A stretch of DNA of 38,825 nucleotides from NCBI GenBank assembly GCA_027069135.1, contig JALXFE010000510.1, positions 1-38,825 on the forward strand, written 5' to 3'. Below the pieces are notes generated by a model. That model saw only the letters and a list, made by a program, of their open reading frames with translations, was not told the DNA's origin and did no database searches. Of the stretch, positions 26,190-33,443 are shown one piece after another (position 1 is the stretch's first letter; every line of letters begins with the position of its first letter). Both the position numbers and the translations under genes were made by a program. This DNA is from Thermoanaerobaculia bacterium. Its GTDB lineage: Bacteria > Acidobacteriota > Thermoanaerobaculia > Multivoradales > JAHZIX01.

Positions 26190-26239
26190 GGCTTTACGGC
26201 GTCCCCGGCTTTACGGTGTCCTCGGTTTTCGGTGTCCCC
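26190..26239. repeat. 17-bp tandem repeat upstream of the M50B peptidase gene
   Basis: Three imperfect units: GGCTTTACGGCGTCCCC, GGCTTTACGGTGTCCTC and GGTTTTCGGTGTCCCC. They lie 30 bases before the peptidase ATG. Function unknown; may be slippage-prone spacer DNA. Confidence 0.7.
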
Positions 26240-26269
26240 GCCTCGATGCGGGCTACAATAAGGGTACCG

Positions 26270-27019
26270 ATGATTCAAAGACCTGTAGGCCCCTCGGCCC
26301 AAGCCGGTGCCGCCTCTCCTCGAGCCTTGATCCCGCTGGCATTCCTGGTGGCGGCGCTTTTGACCTGGTTGCCCTGGATCTCGTGGCTGGCCTACCCATT
26401 TCGGCTCTTGGTGACCCTGGTCCATGAGCTCTCCCATGGATTGGCGGCGCTGGCCACCGGAGGGTATTTCCGAAATTTCGTCGTCTTTGGTGACGGCTCG
26501 GGTCTCGCCTACACGGCTGGCGGCTGGCGTTGGCTGGTCATTCCTTCCGGGTACCTCGGAGCCGCGGCCTTCGGTTCAATTTTGATTCTGCTCGGAGCCT
26601 CCCACCGAGCCAGCCGGTGGGCTTTGGGAATCGTGGGAGGCCTGATGGGCCTGCTCTCCTTACGGTACGGTTTGCCGAGTCTGGCCTCCGAGCATGCCCT
26701 GGCGGGATTGTTGGCGGCGGCCAGCGGAGCCGTTCTCGCGGGAAGCTTCGTCGCGGTCGCGTTGCGGGCCTCGAATGCCTGGATTCTCTTTACCATCCAT
26801 CTTCTCGCCTTGATGACGGGATTGAACGCCTTTTCCGATTTGAGAACCCTGATCGGGTTGTCCGCATCGCCGACGGCTCTAGCGACCGACGCCCGCTCGA
26901 TGGCCGACCTGACCCATATATCCGCGACCTTCTGGGCTCTCTTCTGGGCCTTCGCCGCCGGCTTGCTCCTGGGGAGCGCCGCCTGGACGGTCTGGCGCCC
27001 GTCCCGCCGAAGGTCCTAA
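26270..27019 (+). CDS. M50B-like membrane zinc metallopeptidase
   Basis: Integral membrane protein of 249 residues with about six hydrophobic segments. The zinc motif HELSH (His52, Glu53, His56) lies at the end of the second helix (LLVTLVHELSHGLAALATGG), as in peptidase M50B-like proteins. The second ligand region seems to be the Asp in LATDARSMADLTHISATFWA, although the classical NxxPxxxxDG is absent. The ATG at 26270 (MIQRPVGPSA) is chosen because the upstream frame runs through a tandem repeat; ATG 26246 is an alternative. Real proteolysis is unproven for this family. clpS follows after 113 bases. Confidence 0.8.
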   Translation: MIQRPVGPSAQAGAASPRALIPLAFLVAALLTWLPWISWLAYPFRLLVTLVHELSHGLAALATGGYFRNFVVFGDGSGLAYTAGGWRWLVIPSGYLGAAAFGSILILLGASHRASRWALGIVGGLMGLLSLRYGLPSLASEHALAGLLAAASGAVLAGSFVAVALRASNAWILFTIHLLALMTGLNAFSDLRTLIGLSASPTALATDARSMADLTHISATFWALFWAFAAGLLLGSAAWTVWRPSRRRS

Positions 27020-27132
27020 GACCCCCCGTAAAGTGTCCCGGAGAGCGGGGCGGGGACCACGGGAACGTCGAGAGGCGTAGTAGAATGAGAGGTCCCCCCG
27101 GGCTGAATGGGGTCGTAAGGGAGGATTGGGAT

Positions 27133-27456
27133 TTGAGTAGGTTTCGTGACGCCGAAACAGATCTCGGTGAGCAACTGGCGGTTCGGGAGCGGACCGCCGT
27201 ACGCCGGCCGAAGCGATACAAGGTCGTTCTCCACAACGACGATTACACGAGCATGGACTTCGTCGTCCATGTCCTCAAGGCCTATTTTCATCGATCCGAT
27301 ACGGAGGCCAACCAGATCATGTTGGAAGTCCACCACAAGGGGCTCGGGATCGCGGGCATCTACACCCGGGATATCGCCGAGTCCAAGATCGCTCAGGTGA
27401 CGAGTGAGGCTCGCGAGACCGGGATGCCACTACGGCTGAGCTTGGAGGCGGAGTGA
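27133..27456 (+). CDS. clpS: ATP-dependent Clp protease adaptor ClpS
   Basis: Adaptor that delivers N-degron substrates to ClpA. The core reads RYKVVLHNDDYTSMDFVVHVLKAYFH ... IMLEVHHKGLGIAGIYTRDIAE, containing the N-end residue-binding pocket (HNDDYT, and the HHKG strand). I place the start at TTG 27133: AAGGGAGG lies eight bases upstream and the product is 107 residues, the family's usual size. An ATG at 27085 would add 16 residues with no ribosome-binding site. The stop overlaps the clpA start (GTGA). Confidence 0.93.
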   Translation: MSRFRDAETDLGEQLAVRERTAVRRPKRYKVVLHNDDYTSMDFVVHVLKAYFHRSDTEANQIMLEVHHKGLGIAGIYTRDIAESKIAQVTSEARETGMPLRLSLEAE

Positions 27457-29702
27457 AGATCAGTCCGGACCTTCAGGTGTCCCTCTCCCTCGCCTTGACG
27501 GAGGCGAGCCGGCGAAGGCATGAGTTTGCAGGCCTTGAGCACCTTCTCTTCGCCCTGTCTCTGGAAAAGGAGACGGGGAGGATTCTCCAGCATGCGGGAG
27601 CCGATGTAGGTCGCCTCACCAAAACCCTGGAGAGTTTTTTGGACGAAGAAGTCGAGGTTCTTCCCGGGGAGCAGCTGGTGGAACCCAAGGCCAGCTTGGG
27701 GTTTCAGCGGGTCATCGCCCGGGCGGCGGCGCATATGGACGGAGCCGGCAAGGAGCAGGTACACGGCTACAACGTACTGGTGTCGCTCTTTGATGAGCCG
27801 GAGTGCTTCGCGGTGTATTTTCTCGAAGAACAGGGCGTGCACCGTCTGGACATCGTCAGCTACATCGCCCACGGCGTTTCGAAGGTCGATCCTCTCGCCC
27901 CGGGGCTACCCGCTGGGGAGGGGGTAGAAGAAGACGCCGAAGAAAACGAGGATGCCGCGTCGAATCCGCTCACGGCCTTCGCCCAGGATCTGGTGGCTCT
28001 GGCCCGGAGCGGTGATATCGATCCTCTCATCGGCCGGCAGCGGGAGCTCAAACGGACGCAGCACATCCTGGTTCGGCGGCGCAAGAGCAACCCGATTTTC
28101 GTCGGCGACCCGGGGGTCGGTAAGACCGCTCTGGCCGAAGGCCTGGCGCTCGAGATCGCTGGGGGGCGAGTGCCGGAGGCTCTCAAAGAGGCCACCGTCT
28201 TTCGATTGGACCTCGGCTCGTTGCTGGCCGGAACCCGGTATCGGGGCGACTTCGAGAACCGGTTCAAGGCCGTCCTCAAAGCCCTAGAGAGCCAGAGCAA
28301 GCCGATTCTCTTCATCGATGAGATCCACACCGTGATCGGCGCCGGCGCCGCCGGGAATAGCACGTTGGACGCCTCGAACCTCCTCAAGCCAGCGCTCGAG
28401 GCCGGGAATTTGAGAGTGATCGGCGCGACGACCTGGAAGGAGTTTCGACAGGTTTTCGAACGGGATCATGCCCTAGCGAGGCGTTTTCAAAAAGTCGAGG
28501 TGGAGGAACCCAGCACCGCGGAGACGCGGCGAATCCTGCTTGGATTGAAGAGCCGCTACGAGGAGCACCACGGGGTGCGCTACACCCGAACCGCCATCCC
28601 CGCCGCCGCAGATTTGGCGAGTCGATTCCTTCGTGATCGGCGGAACCCGGACAAGGCCATCGATCTATTGGACGAGGCGGGGGCGGCGGCCCAACTCGCC
28701 GGCAGGACGCGGGTGTCCGCAGCGGCCATCGAGAACGTTTTGGCGAGTATGGCGAGAATCCCGGCCCAGCGGGTCAAGGGCGGAGACCGGGAGCGGCTGC
28801 GGTACCTCGAGGGGGAGATCAAGGAGGTGGTCTTCGGCCAAGACGAAGCCATCGAGCGGCTGGTCTCGAGTATCAAGGTAGCGCGGGCGGGTCTGCGGGA
28901 GCCGGAGCGCCCGGTGGGCGCTTTCCTGTTGACCGGGCCGACCGGTGTCGGCAAGACGGAAGTGGCTCGCCAGCTGGCGGCGAAGCTGGACATCGGCTTT
29001 CTCCGCTTCGACATGAGTGAGTACATGGAAAGGCATAGCGTCTCCCGGCTCGTCGGAGCGCCCCCGGGTTATGTGGGCTTCGACCAGGGCGGGCTGCTCA
29101 CCGAGGCAGTGAGCAAGACGCCTCACGCGGTGCTTCTCTTGGACGAGATCGAGAAAGCTCATCCGGATGTTTTCAACATGTTGCTTCAGGTCATGGATCA
29201 CGGGACTCTCACCGACACCAACGGCAAGAAGGCAGATTTCCGCCACGTCATCCTCTTGATGACCAGCAACGTCGGGGCCCGGGAGATGGCCGCTCGGCAG
29301 GTCGGTTTCAGCGAAGGCGCCCCGACCGGTGCAGAAAAGCAGGCCGTCGAACGGCTCTTTAGCCCGGAGTTTCGCAACCGGCTGGATGCCCGGATCCCCT
29401 TCGGCCCCCTCACGGCGGAGGTGATGGAACGCATCGTCGACAAATTCATCGGCGAGCTTCGCGATCTGCTCAAGCCTAAGAGGGTCACGCTGAGATTGAC
29501 CGCCGGAGCGCGCCGCTGGCTGGCGGACAGGGGCCACGACCCGGCCTTCGGTGCGCGGCCCCTGCGACGTCTCATCGACGAGACTCTCAAACGCCCCTTG
29601 ACGGACGAGCTCTTGTTCGGCCCGTTGGTCAGCGGAGGGACCGTCGAGGTGAGGCTGGCGAGGGGTTCTCTCGAGCTACGAACCAAGGGTCGGCGAGAGT
29701 AA
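27453..29702 (+). CDS. clpA: ATP-dependent Clp protease ATP-binding subunit ClpA
   Basis: AAA+ unfoldase that feeds substrates to ClpP. The 749 residues: ClpS-binding N-domain (1-145), acidic linker (155-170), first AAA+ module with Walker A GDPGVGKT (218-225) and Walker B ILFIDEIH, second module with Walker A GPTGVGKT (495-502) and VLLLDEIEKAHPDVF. The ClpP-docking loop region reads ARQVGFSEG, with VGF where E. coli ClpA has IGL, still a hydrophobic docking tripeptide. GTG start at 27453 with GGAGG upstream inside clpS. No clpP lies in the window. Confidence 0.96.
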   Translation: MKISPDLQVSLSLALTEASRRRHEFAGLEHLLFALSLEKETGRILQHAGADVGRLTKTLESFLDEEVEVLPGEQLVEPKASLGFQRVIARAAAHMDGAGKEQVHGYNVLVSLFDEPECFAVYFLEEQGVHRLDIVSYIAHGVSKVDPLAPGLPAGEGVEEDAEENEDAASNPLTAFAQDLVALARSGDIDPLIGRQRELKRTQHILVRRRKSNPIFVGDPGVGKTALAEGLALEIAGGRVPEALKEATVFRLDLGSLLAGTRYRGDFENRFKAVLKALESQSKPILFIDEIHTVIGAGAAGNSTLDASNLLKPALEAGNLRVIGATTWKEFRQVFERDHALARRFQKVEVEEPSTAETRRILLGLKSRYEEHHGVRYTRTAIPAAADLASRFLRDRRNPDKAIDLLDEAGAAAQLAGRTRVSAAAIENVLASMARIPAQRVKGGDRERLRYLEGEIKEVVFGQDEAIERLVSSIKVARAGLREPERPVGAFLLTGPTGVGKTEVARQLAAKLDIGFLRFDMSEYMERHSVSRLVGAPPGYVGFDQGGLLTEAVSKTPHAVLLLDEIEKAHPDVFNMLLQVMDHGTLTDTNGKKADFRHVILLMTSNVGAREMAARQVGFSEGAPTGAEKQAVERLFSPEFRNRLDARIPFGPLTAEVMERIVDKFIGELRDLLKPKRVTLRLTAGARRWLADRGHDPAFGARPLRRLIDETLKRPLTDELLFGPLVSGGTVEVRLARGSLELRTKGRRE

Positions 29703-29708
29703 GCTTTG

Positions 29709-29739
29709 AGGGATCCGGAGGGTCCTCAAAGGGATCCCT
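29709..29739. repeat. Inverted repeat after clpA (possible terminator)
   Basis: AGGGATCC (29709-29716) and GGATCCCT (29732-29739) form a perfect eight-pair stem with a 15-base loop, starting six bases after the clpA stop. No T-run follows, so it may protect the 3' end or need Rho. Confidence 0.4.
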
Positions 29740-29961
29740 ATGAGGTATGATCGAGCCTCGGAGGGACAAGTCGCGAAAGGGTCAGATCCGGGAACCAAGG
29801 GCCGTGAGCTTTCTTCTCTTCCTGCATGCAACCAAGACCTCGAATGCCCCTCAAGAGTCAATCCCAGGAACGCTCCGGACGCCGGGCCGTCGCTGTTGCG
29901 TCCAGGGTGGTTGTCCGGTAGAGATGGGCTCCTCATCTTTGAAGGAGCCAGCCTCGACCGG

Positions 29962-31170
29962 ATGGACGGAACGGACCCAGCGGAGACCCATCGGAGCATG
30001 ATCGCCGTCGAGATCGAAGAAGATCGCCAGCTGGATAGGGTTCTAGGCCAGCGTCTCGGTTCTCTCGAGGGCCCGACGCTGATCTGTGTCGGCAGCCTCC
30101 ACGGGAACGAACCGGCGGGAACGCTCGCCTTTCAGAAAGTTCTCCGCAAGCTCGAAGAACAGAATTTAGCGATCCGAGGAGAATTTCTCGGTCTCTTGGG
30201 GAACCGGGCCGCCTACAAGGCTCATCAGCGGTTCATGATTCATGACCTCAATCGCTATTGGCTGCCGCATCGGATCCAAGCCAGCCTCGCGGGAGAGCTG
30301 GACAACAGCTCTTCTCCGGAAGACATCGAGCTCCACGAGCTTCGACTGGAGCTGGCGGAGATCTTTGACCGGCGCCGGGGAAGGATCTTTTTTCTCGACC
30401 TTCACACGACCTCCGGTGGTGGACAACCCTTCGCCGTGATGTCGGACACGTTGCGCAACCGTAGTTTCGCGATGGAATTCCCCGTACCGGTCATCGTCGG
30501 CTTGGAGGAAGAGCTCGAGGGAACCCTCTCGGAGTACCTCGGGCGCCTCGGCGCCGTGACGATGGGTTTCGAGGGGGGGCAGCACGAGGAGCTATCGTCG
30601 GTAGATCTTTGCGAGGCAGCTATCTGGATCGCCCTCGAGACCTCCGGCATCCTCGCCGCCGACAGTGCTCCGGAACCGGAGATCGGTCGCAAGATATTGG
30701 CGAGGCTCTGCCAGGACTTACCGAGGGTCTTCGAGATCCGTTTGCGTCATCCGATTCGAGAAGGCGACGGTTTCAAGATGGAACCGGGCTTCAAGAGCTT
30801 CGAAAAAATCCACAAGGGGCAGCTCCTGGCGCGGGATCGCTCGGGTGACTGCCATGCGAAGGAAAACGGCCGAATTCTGATGCCTCTCTACCAGGAGCAG
30901 GGGGAGGACGGATACTTCGAGATCCGCCGCTTTAGCCCCTTCTGGCTGGGCGTTTCCCGGGCGCTACGAGAGGCCCATATCGATAGGGTGGTGCATTGGC
31001 TCCCGGGTGTCCGACGCCATCCGGATTCCAAGGACGCCCTGGTCATCAACCGGCATGTCGCCCGGTTCTACTCCCTTCAGCTTTTTCATCTGCTCGGCTT
31101 TAGACGGCATCGTTCTGTCGGCGATCGTCTGCTGATGATTCGCCAACAACGAGACCTCCCCGAGGAGTAG
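29962..31170 (+). CDS. Aspartoacylase/succinylglutamate desuccinylase-family zinc hydrolase
   Basis: M14-like zinc deacylase fold, 402 residues from ATG 29962. Zinc and catalytic motifs: VGSLHGNEPAG (His47, Glu50), IHDLNRYW (Arg98) and FFLDLHTTSGGG (His148). A second domain with IHKGQLLARD and ILMPLYQEQGEDGYFEI matches the beta lid of aspartoacylases; the last 80 residues (HWLPGVRRHPDS ... FHLLGFRRHR) form an extra C-terminal region. The frame is open back to 29740, but that part does not look protein-like. ATG 29998 is an alternative start. Its natural substrate, an N-acyl amino acid or dipeptide, is unknown. Confidence 0.8.
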   Translation: MDGTDPAETHRSMIAVEIEEDRQLDRVLGQRLGSLEGPTLICVGSLHGNEPAGTLAFQKVLRKLEEQNLAIRGEFLGLLGNRAAYKAHQRFMIHDLNRYWLPHRIQASLAGELDNSSSPEDIELHELRLELAEIFDRRRGRIFFLDLHTTSGGGQPFAVMSDTLRNRSFAMEFPVPVIVGLEEELEGTLSEYLGRLGAVTMGFEGGQHEELSSVDLCEAAIWIALETSGILAADSAPEPEIGRKILARLCQDLPRVFEIRLRHPIREGDGFKMEPGFKSFEKIHKGQLLARDRSGDCHAKENGRILMPLYQEQGEDGYFEIRRFSPFWLGVSRALREAHIDRVVHWLPGVRRHPDSKDALVINRHVARFYSLQLFHLLGFRRHRSVGDRLLMIRQQRDLPEE

Positions 31171-31241
31171 GCCCTCAAGAAAAACGTTTCGGTTGGCGAG
31201 ACGCGAGACGCAAGCGAGCCTGGCAAACAATTCCCTTTTTT

Positions 31242-32054
31242 CTAGGATCCCGTCGGGCCTTGGTCGAGGTGCCGGTAGACCTCCGGGCGACGATCCGAGA
31301 GGAAGGAAAAACGTTCCCGGGCTTCCCGGACCTGGTCGCTGTCGACGCTGCCCTGGAGAGCGATCTCCTGACCGCGGTTGGACGCGAGGGTTCGCCCCAT
31401 GGGATCGATCAGAGCGGAGCAGCCGCCATGAGAGAGGTCGTCGACGTCGCCGACGCGGTTGACTCCGAGGACATAGGCTTGATTCTCGATAGCCCGAGCG
31501 GCGAGGAGGGTCGTCCAGGCGTCGATCCGCGGATCCGGCCAATTTGCGATGACGACGAAGAGATCCGTGTCGAGGGCGGCGGCGCGGAAGGGTTCCGGAA
31601 ACCTGAGGTCGTAACAGATCAGAGCCGTCACCCGTACCCCTTCGATCTCCGCTGAGGGGAGCTCTTGGCCACCTTCGAAGTGGAGGTGTTCCCCAGCGAG
31701 GGTGAAAGGATGAATCTTGTGGTAGCGCAGCTCCTCCCGACCCGATGGGTCGAAGAGAGAACATGCATTACGGGGCCGAGATTCGCGAGCCGCCGCATTA
31801 TCAACGTACCCTCCCAGGGTCCAGATTCCGAGCTCGCAGGCCAGACTCTCCAGGAAAGCTCGGGTCTCTTCCGCGTAAAGGCTGGTTCCTTCGGCGTCCA
31901 TGGAGAATCCCGTCGCGAACATTTCCGGTAGGACGATGAGCCGCGCTCCGGCTTCTGCGGCTTCCCTGGCCAGCGTCGCGGCTCTGCGAAAGTTCTCCAG
32001 CGGGTCTTCCCAGGCGATATCGAATTGCAATCCAGCCACCTGAATGCTGCTCAT
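31242..32054 (-). CDS. Nitrilase-superfamily amidase (omega-amidase/YafV-like)
   Basis: Carbon-nitrogen hydrolase of 270 residues with the Glu-Lys-Cys triad: Glu44 (VLPEMFATGFS), Lys113 (YHKIHPF), Cys147 (ALICYDLRFPE). The short length and the ATGFSM context resemble omega-amidase/YafV proteins that hydrolyse alpha-keto acid amides such as 2-oxoglutaramate; this is a family inference. ATG at 32054 has GGGAGGA eight bases upstream. It converges with the aspartoacylase-family gene, 71 bases apart, with runs of five A and six T between them. Confidence 0.88.
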   Translation of the reverse strand: MSSIQVAGLQFDIAWEDPLENFRRAATLAREAAEAGARLIVLPEMFATGFSMDAEGTSLYAEETRAFLESLACELGIWTLGGYVDNAAARESRPRNACSLFDPSGREELRYHKIHPFTLAGEHLHFEGGQELPSAEIEGVRVTALICYDLRFPEPFRAAALDTDLFVVIANWPDPRIDAWTTLLAARAIENQAYVLGVNRVGDVDDLSHGGCSALIDPMGRTLASNRGQEIALQGSVDSDQVREARERFSFLSDRRPEVYRHLDQGPTGS

Positions 32055-32102
32055 GGGACTGATCCTCCCGTCTACTGCGATCTCGTAACCGTGATCGATT
32101 CC

Positions 32103-32108
32103 ATTATA
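32103..32108 (-). promoter_or_regulatory. Perfect -10 box for the nitrilase gene
   Basis: On the minus strand TATAAT occurs 48 bases before the ATG, in an AT-rich patch. The -35 region is poor (TTCAAG at a long spacing), so an activator may be needed or the match may be chance. Confidence 0.4.
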
Positions 32109-32314
32109 AAGACGTATAGCTATTTTACTTGAAGTGAAGGTTTCTGGTTCTAGGCTGATAGATCATCCCGTACCGCGGTGTAATCGATGTCCTACTTCAT
32201 TTCGACCCCATTGTCTTCTAACTGGCGATAGAAGTCTTTCATAGGCTACACATAACACCCGGCCCCTGTCTCGGTTCGTCTCGTGTTGAACACTATGCAG
32301 TAGAGGGGATGAGC

Positions 32315-32346
32315 TTGTTGGGTCCGGGAATGATTCGAAATATAGA
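32315..32346 (+). promoter_or_regulatory. Candidate promoter of a near-leaderless transcript
   Basis: TTGTTG (32315-32320) and overlapping AT-rich -10 candidates AAATAT (32338) or TATAGA (32341-32346) lie only 9-12 bases before the ATG at 32356, which lacks a Shine-Dalgarno sequence. Confidence 0.3.
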
Positions 32347-32355
32347 TCTTGATGT

Positions 32356-33348
32356 ATGAGTGAGGACTGCCAAATCTACCTTCCAACGGAGTTTCAAGGT
32401 CCGCTACCTTCTGAGGTCGAAGACGAAACGCTTGGAGAGATGGACTACTCCAAGGCTATGGCTCGGGTACGTGCTTGCGTAGAGCATCGGGTCCAGAGGG
32501 TCCAAGAAGAGGCCCGGGAAGCGAGTGCGAGGCTCCGAGAGTTATTGCGGCAACCTCATGCCCGACGCCGGTGGATGGTTCGAAACAGCGCCCGGTACCG
32601 TAGTTGGTTCGTTTGTGACCGACTCTTGGAACATTGCTCTCGAATCCCTTGGGATAGTCCGAGAGAGGCCTTGGAGTTGACGCAGCTCGCCTTGAAGATG
32701 ACCGAGAAGCTGGATCCGGAGCAGCACGGCGGTGGCCCGATCGGTGACCTAAAGAGCTCCGCCGTCGCCCAGGCCGGCAATTGTTTCCGCCTGATGGGCC
32801 GAAAAAAGGAAGCTTGGAATTGTCTCGACCTCGCCCGGAGGAATGCCGAGGCGGGATCTGGGGATCAACTCCTTGCGGCCCGCATTCTCTGTTTGGAGTC
32901 CCTGCTCCTGGTGGACGAAGGGCGGGTTGGCGAGGCTCTGCGCAGGTTCGATCAGGCCCAGAAGATGTTCTCCCAGGCCGGCGACGAGGCGGGGGTAGGG
33001 AAGATCCTGGCCCTTCGTGGCAGTCTGTTCCTGCGTTGCGGAGATCCTGCCGGGGCCGCCTGGGCGCTACGCCGAGCGGAACGTCATATCGACGCGGCAC
33101 AGCATCCCCACCTCGACCTTCGGATTCGGCAGGATCTGGTGGCCTGCTCCCTCGCTTCCCAGGATTTCTTGCGGGCGGATCGGCAGATCTTCGCGGCGAA
33201 GGCTCGCTTCGGTCGGCTTTCTGAAGTTGAGCGGGGGCGGTATGCCTCGTGGTTTCGTTCGACTCTCGAGAAGGGGCTGGGAGCGCAGGAGGCAGAGGCG
33301 TTGAGGACCCGGGAGCTCGCGGCGGGAACCCCACCTTTCTGGAGCTAA
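32356..33348 (+). CDS. TPR-like helical protein of unknown function
   Basis: Cytosolic all-helical protein of 330 residues, no signal or membrane segment. An N-terminal charged helix (about 30-70) is followed by RNSARYRSWFVCDRLLEHC, then helix pairs of TPR character: DSPREALELTQLALKMTEKL, QAGNCFRLMGRKKEAWNCLDLA, EGRVGEALRRFDQAQKMF and GDPAGAAWALRRAERHI. I have the impression that this N-terminal block recurs in Acidobacteriota proteins, some beside helix-turn-helix regulators, but this is unchecked. No DNA-binding domain is visible. It lies 95 bases upstream of lhr and may share its transcript. Confidence 0.75.
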   Translation: MSEDCQIYLPTEFQGPLPSEVEDETLGEMDYSKAMARVRACVEHRVQRVQEEAREASARLRELLRQPHARRRWMVRNSARYRSWFVCDRLLEHCSRIPWDSPREALELTQLALKMTEKLDPEQHGGGPIGDLKSSAVAQAGNCFRLMGRKKEAWNCLDLARRNAEAGSGDQLLAARILCLESLLLVDEGRVGEALRRFDQAQKMFSQAGDEAGVGKILALRGSLFLRCGDPAGAAWALRRAERHIDAAQHPHLDLRIRQDLVACSLASQDFLRADRQIFAAKARFGRLSEVERGRYASWFRSTLEKGLGAQEAEALRTRELAAGTPPFWS

Positions 33349-33443
33349 TCTCTCGGATTCCGCCCTCGATCGTTCGTCTCGTTCTCGATCCTCCGGTGGC
33401 GGTTTGGTGCTCCTGGTAGGATGCGGCAGCATCTCCAATCACG

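Larger units (their letters stand above)
32055..32355. other. AT-rich divergent intergenic region
   Basis: About 300 bases without a gene, clearly more AT-rich than the neighbours. It separates the nitrilase gene (minus) from the TPR gene (plus) and appears to hold a promoter for each. No RNA gene or repeat recognised. Confidence 0.6.
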
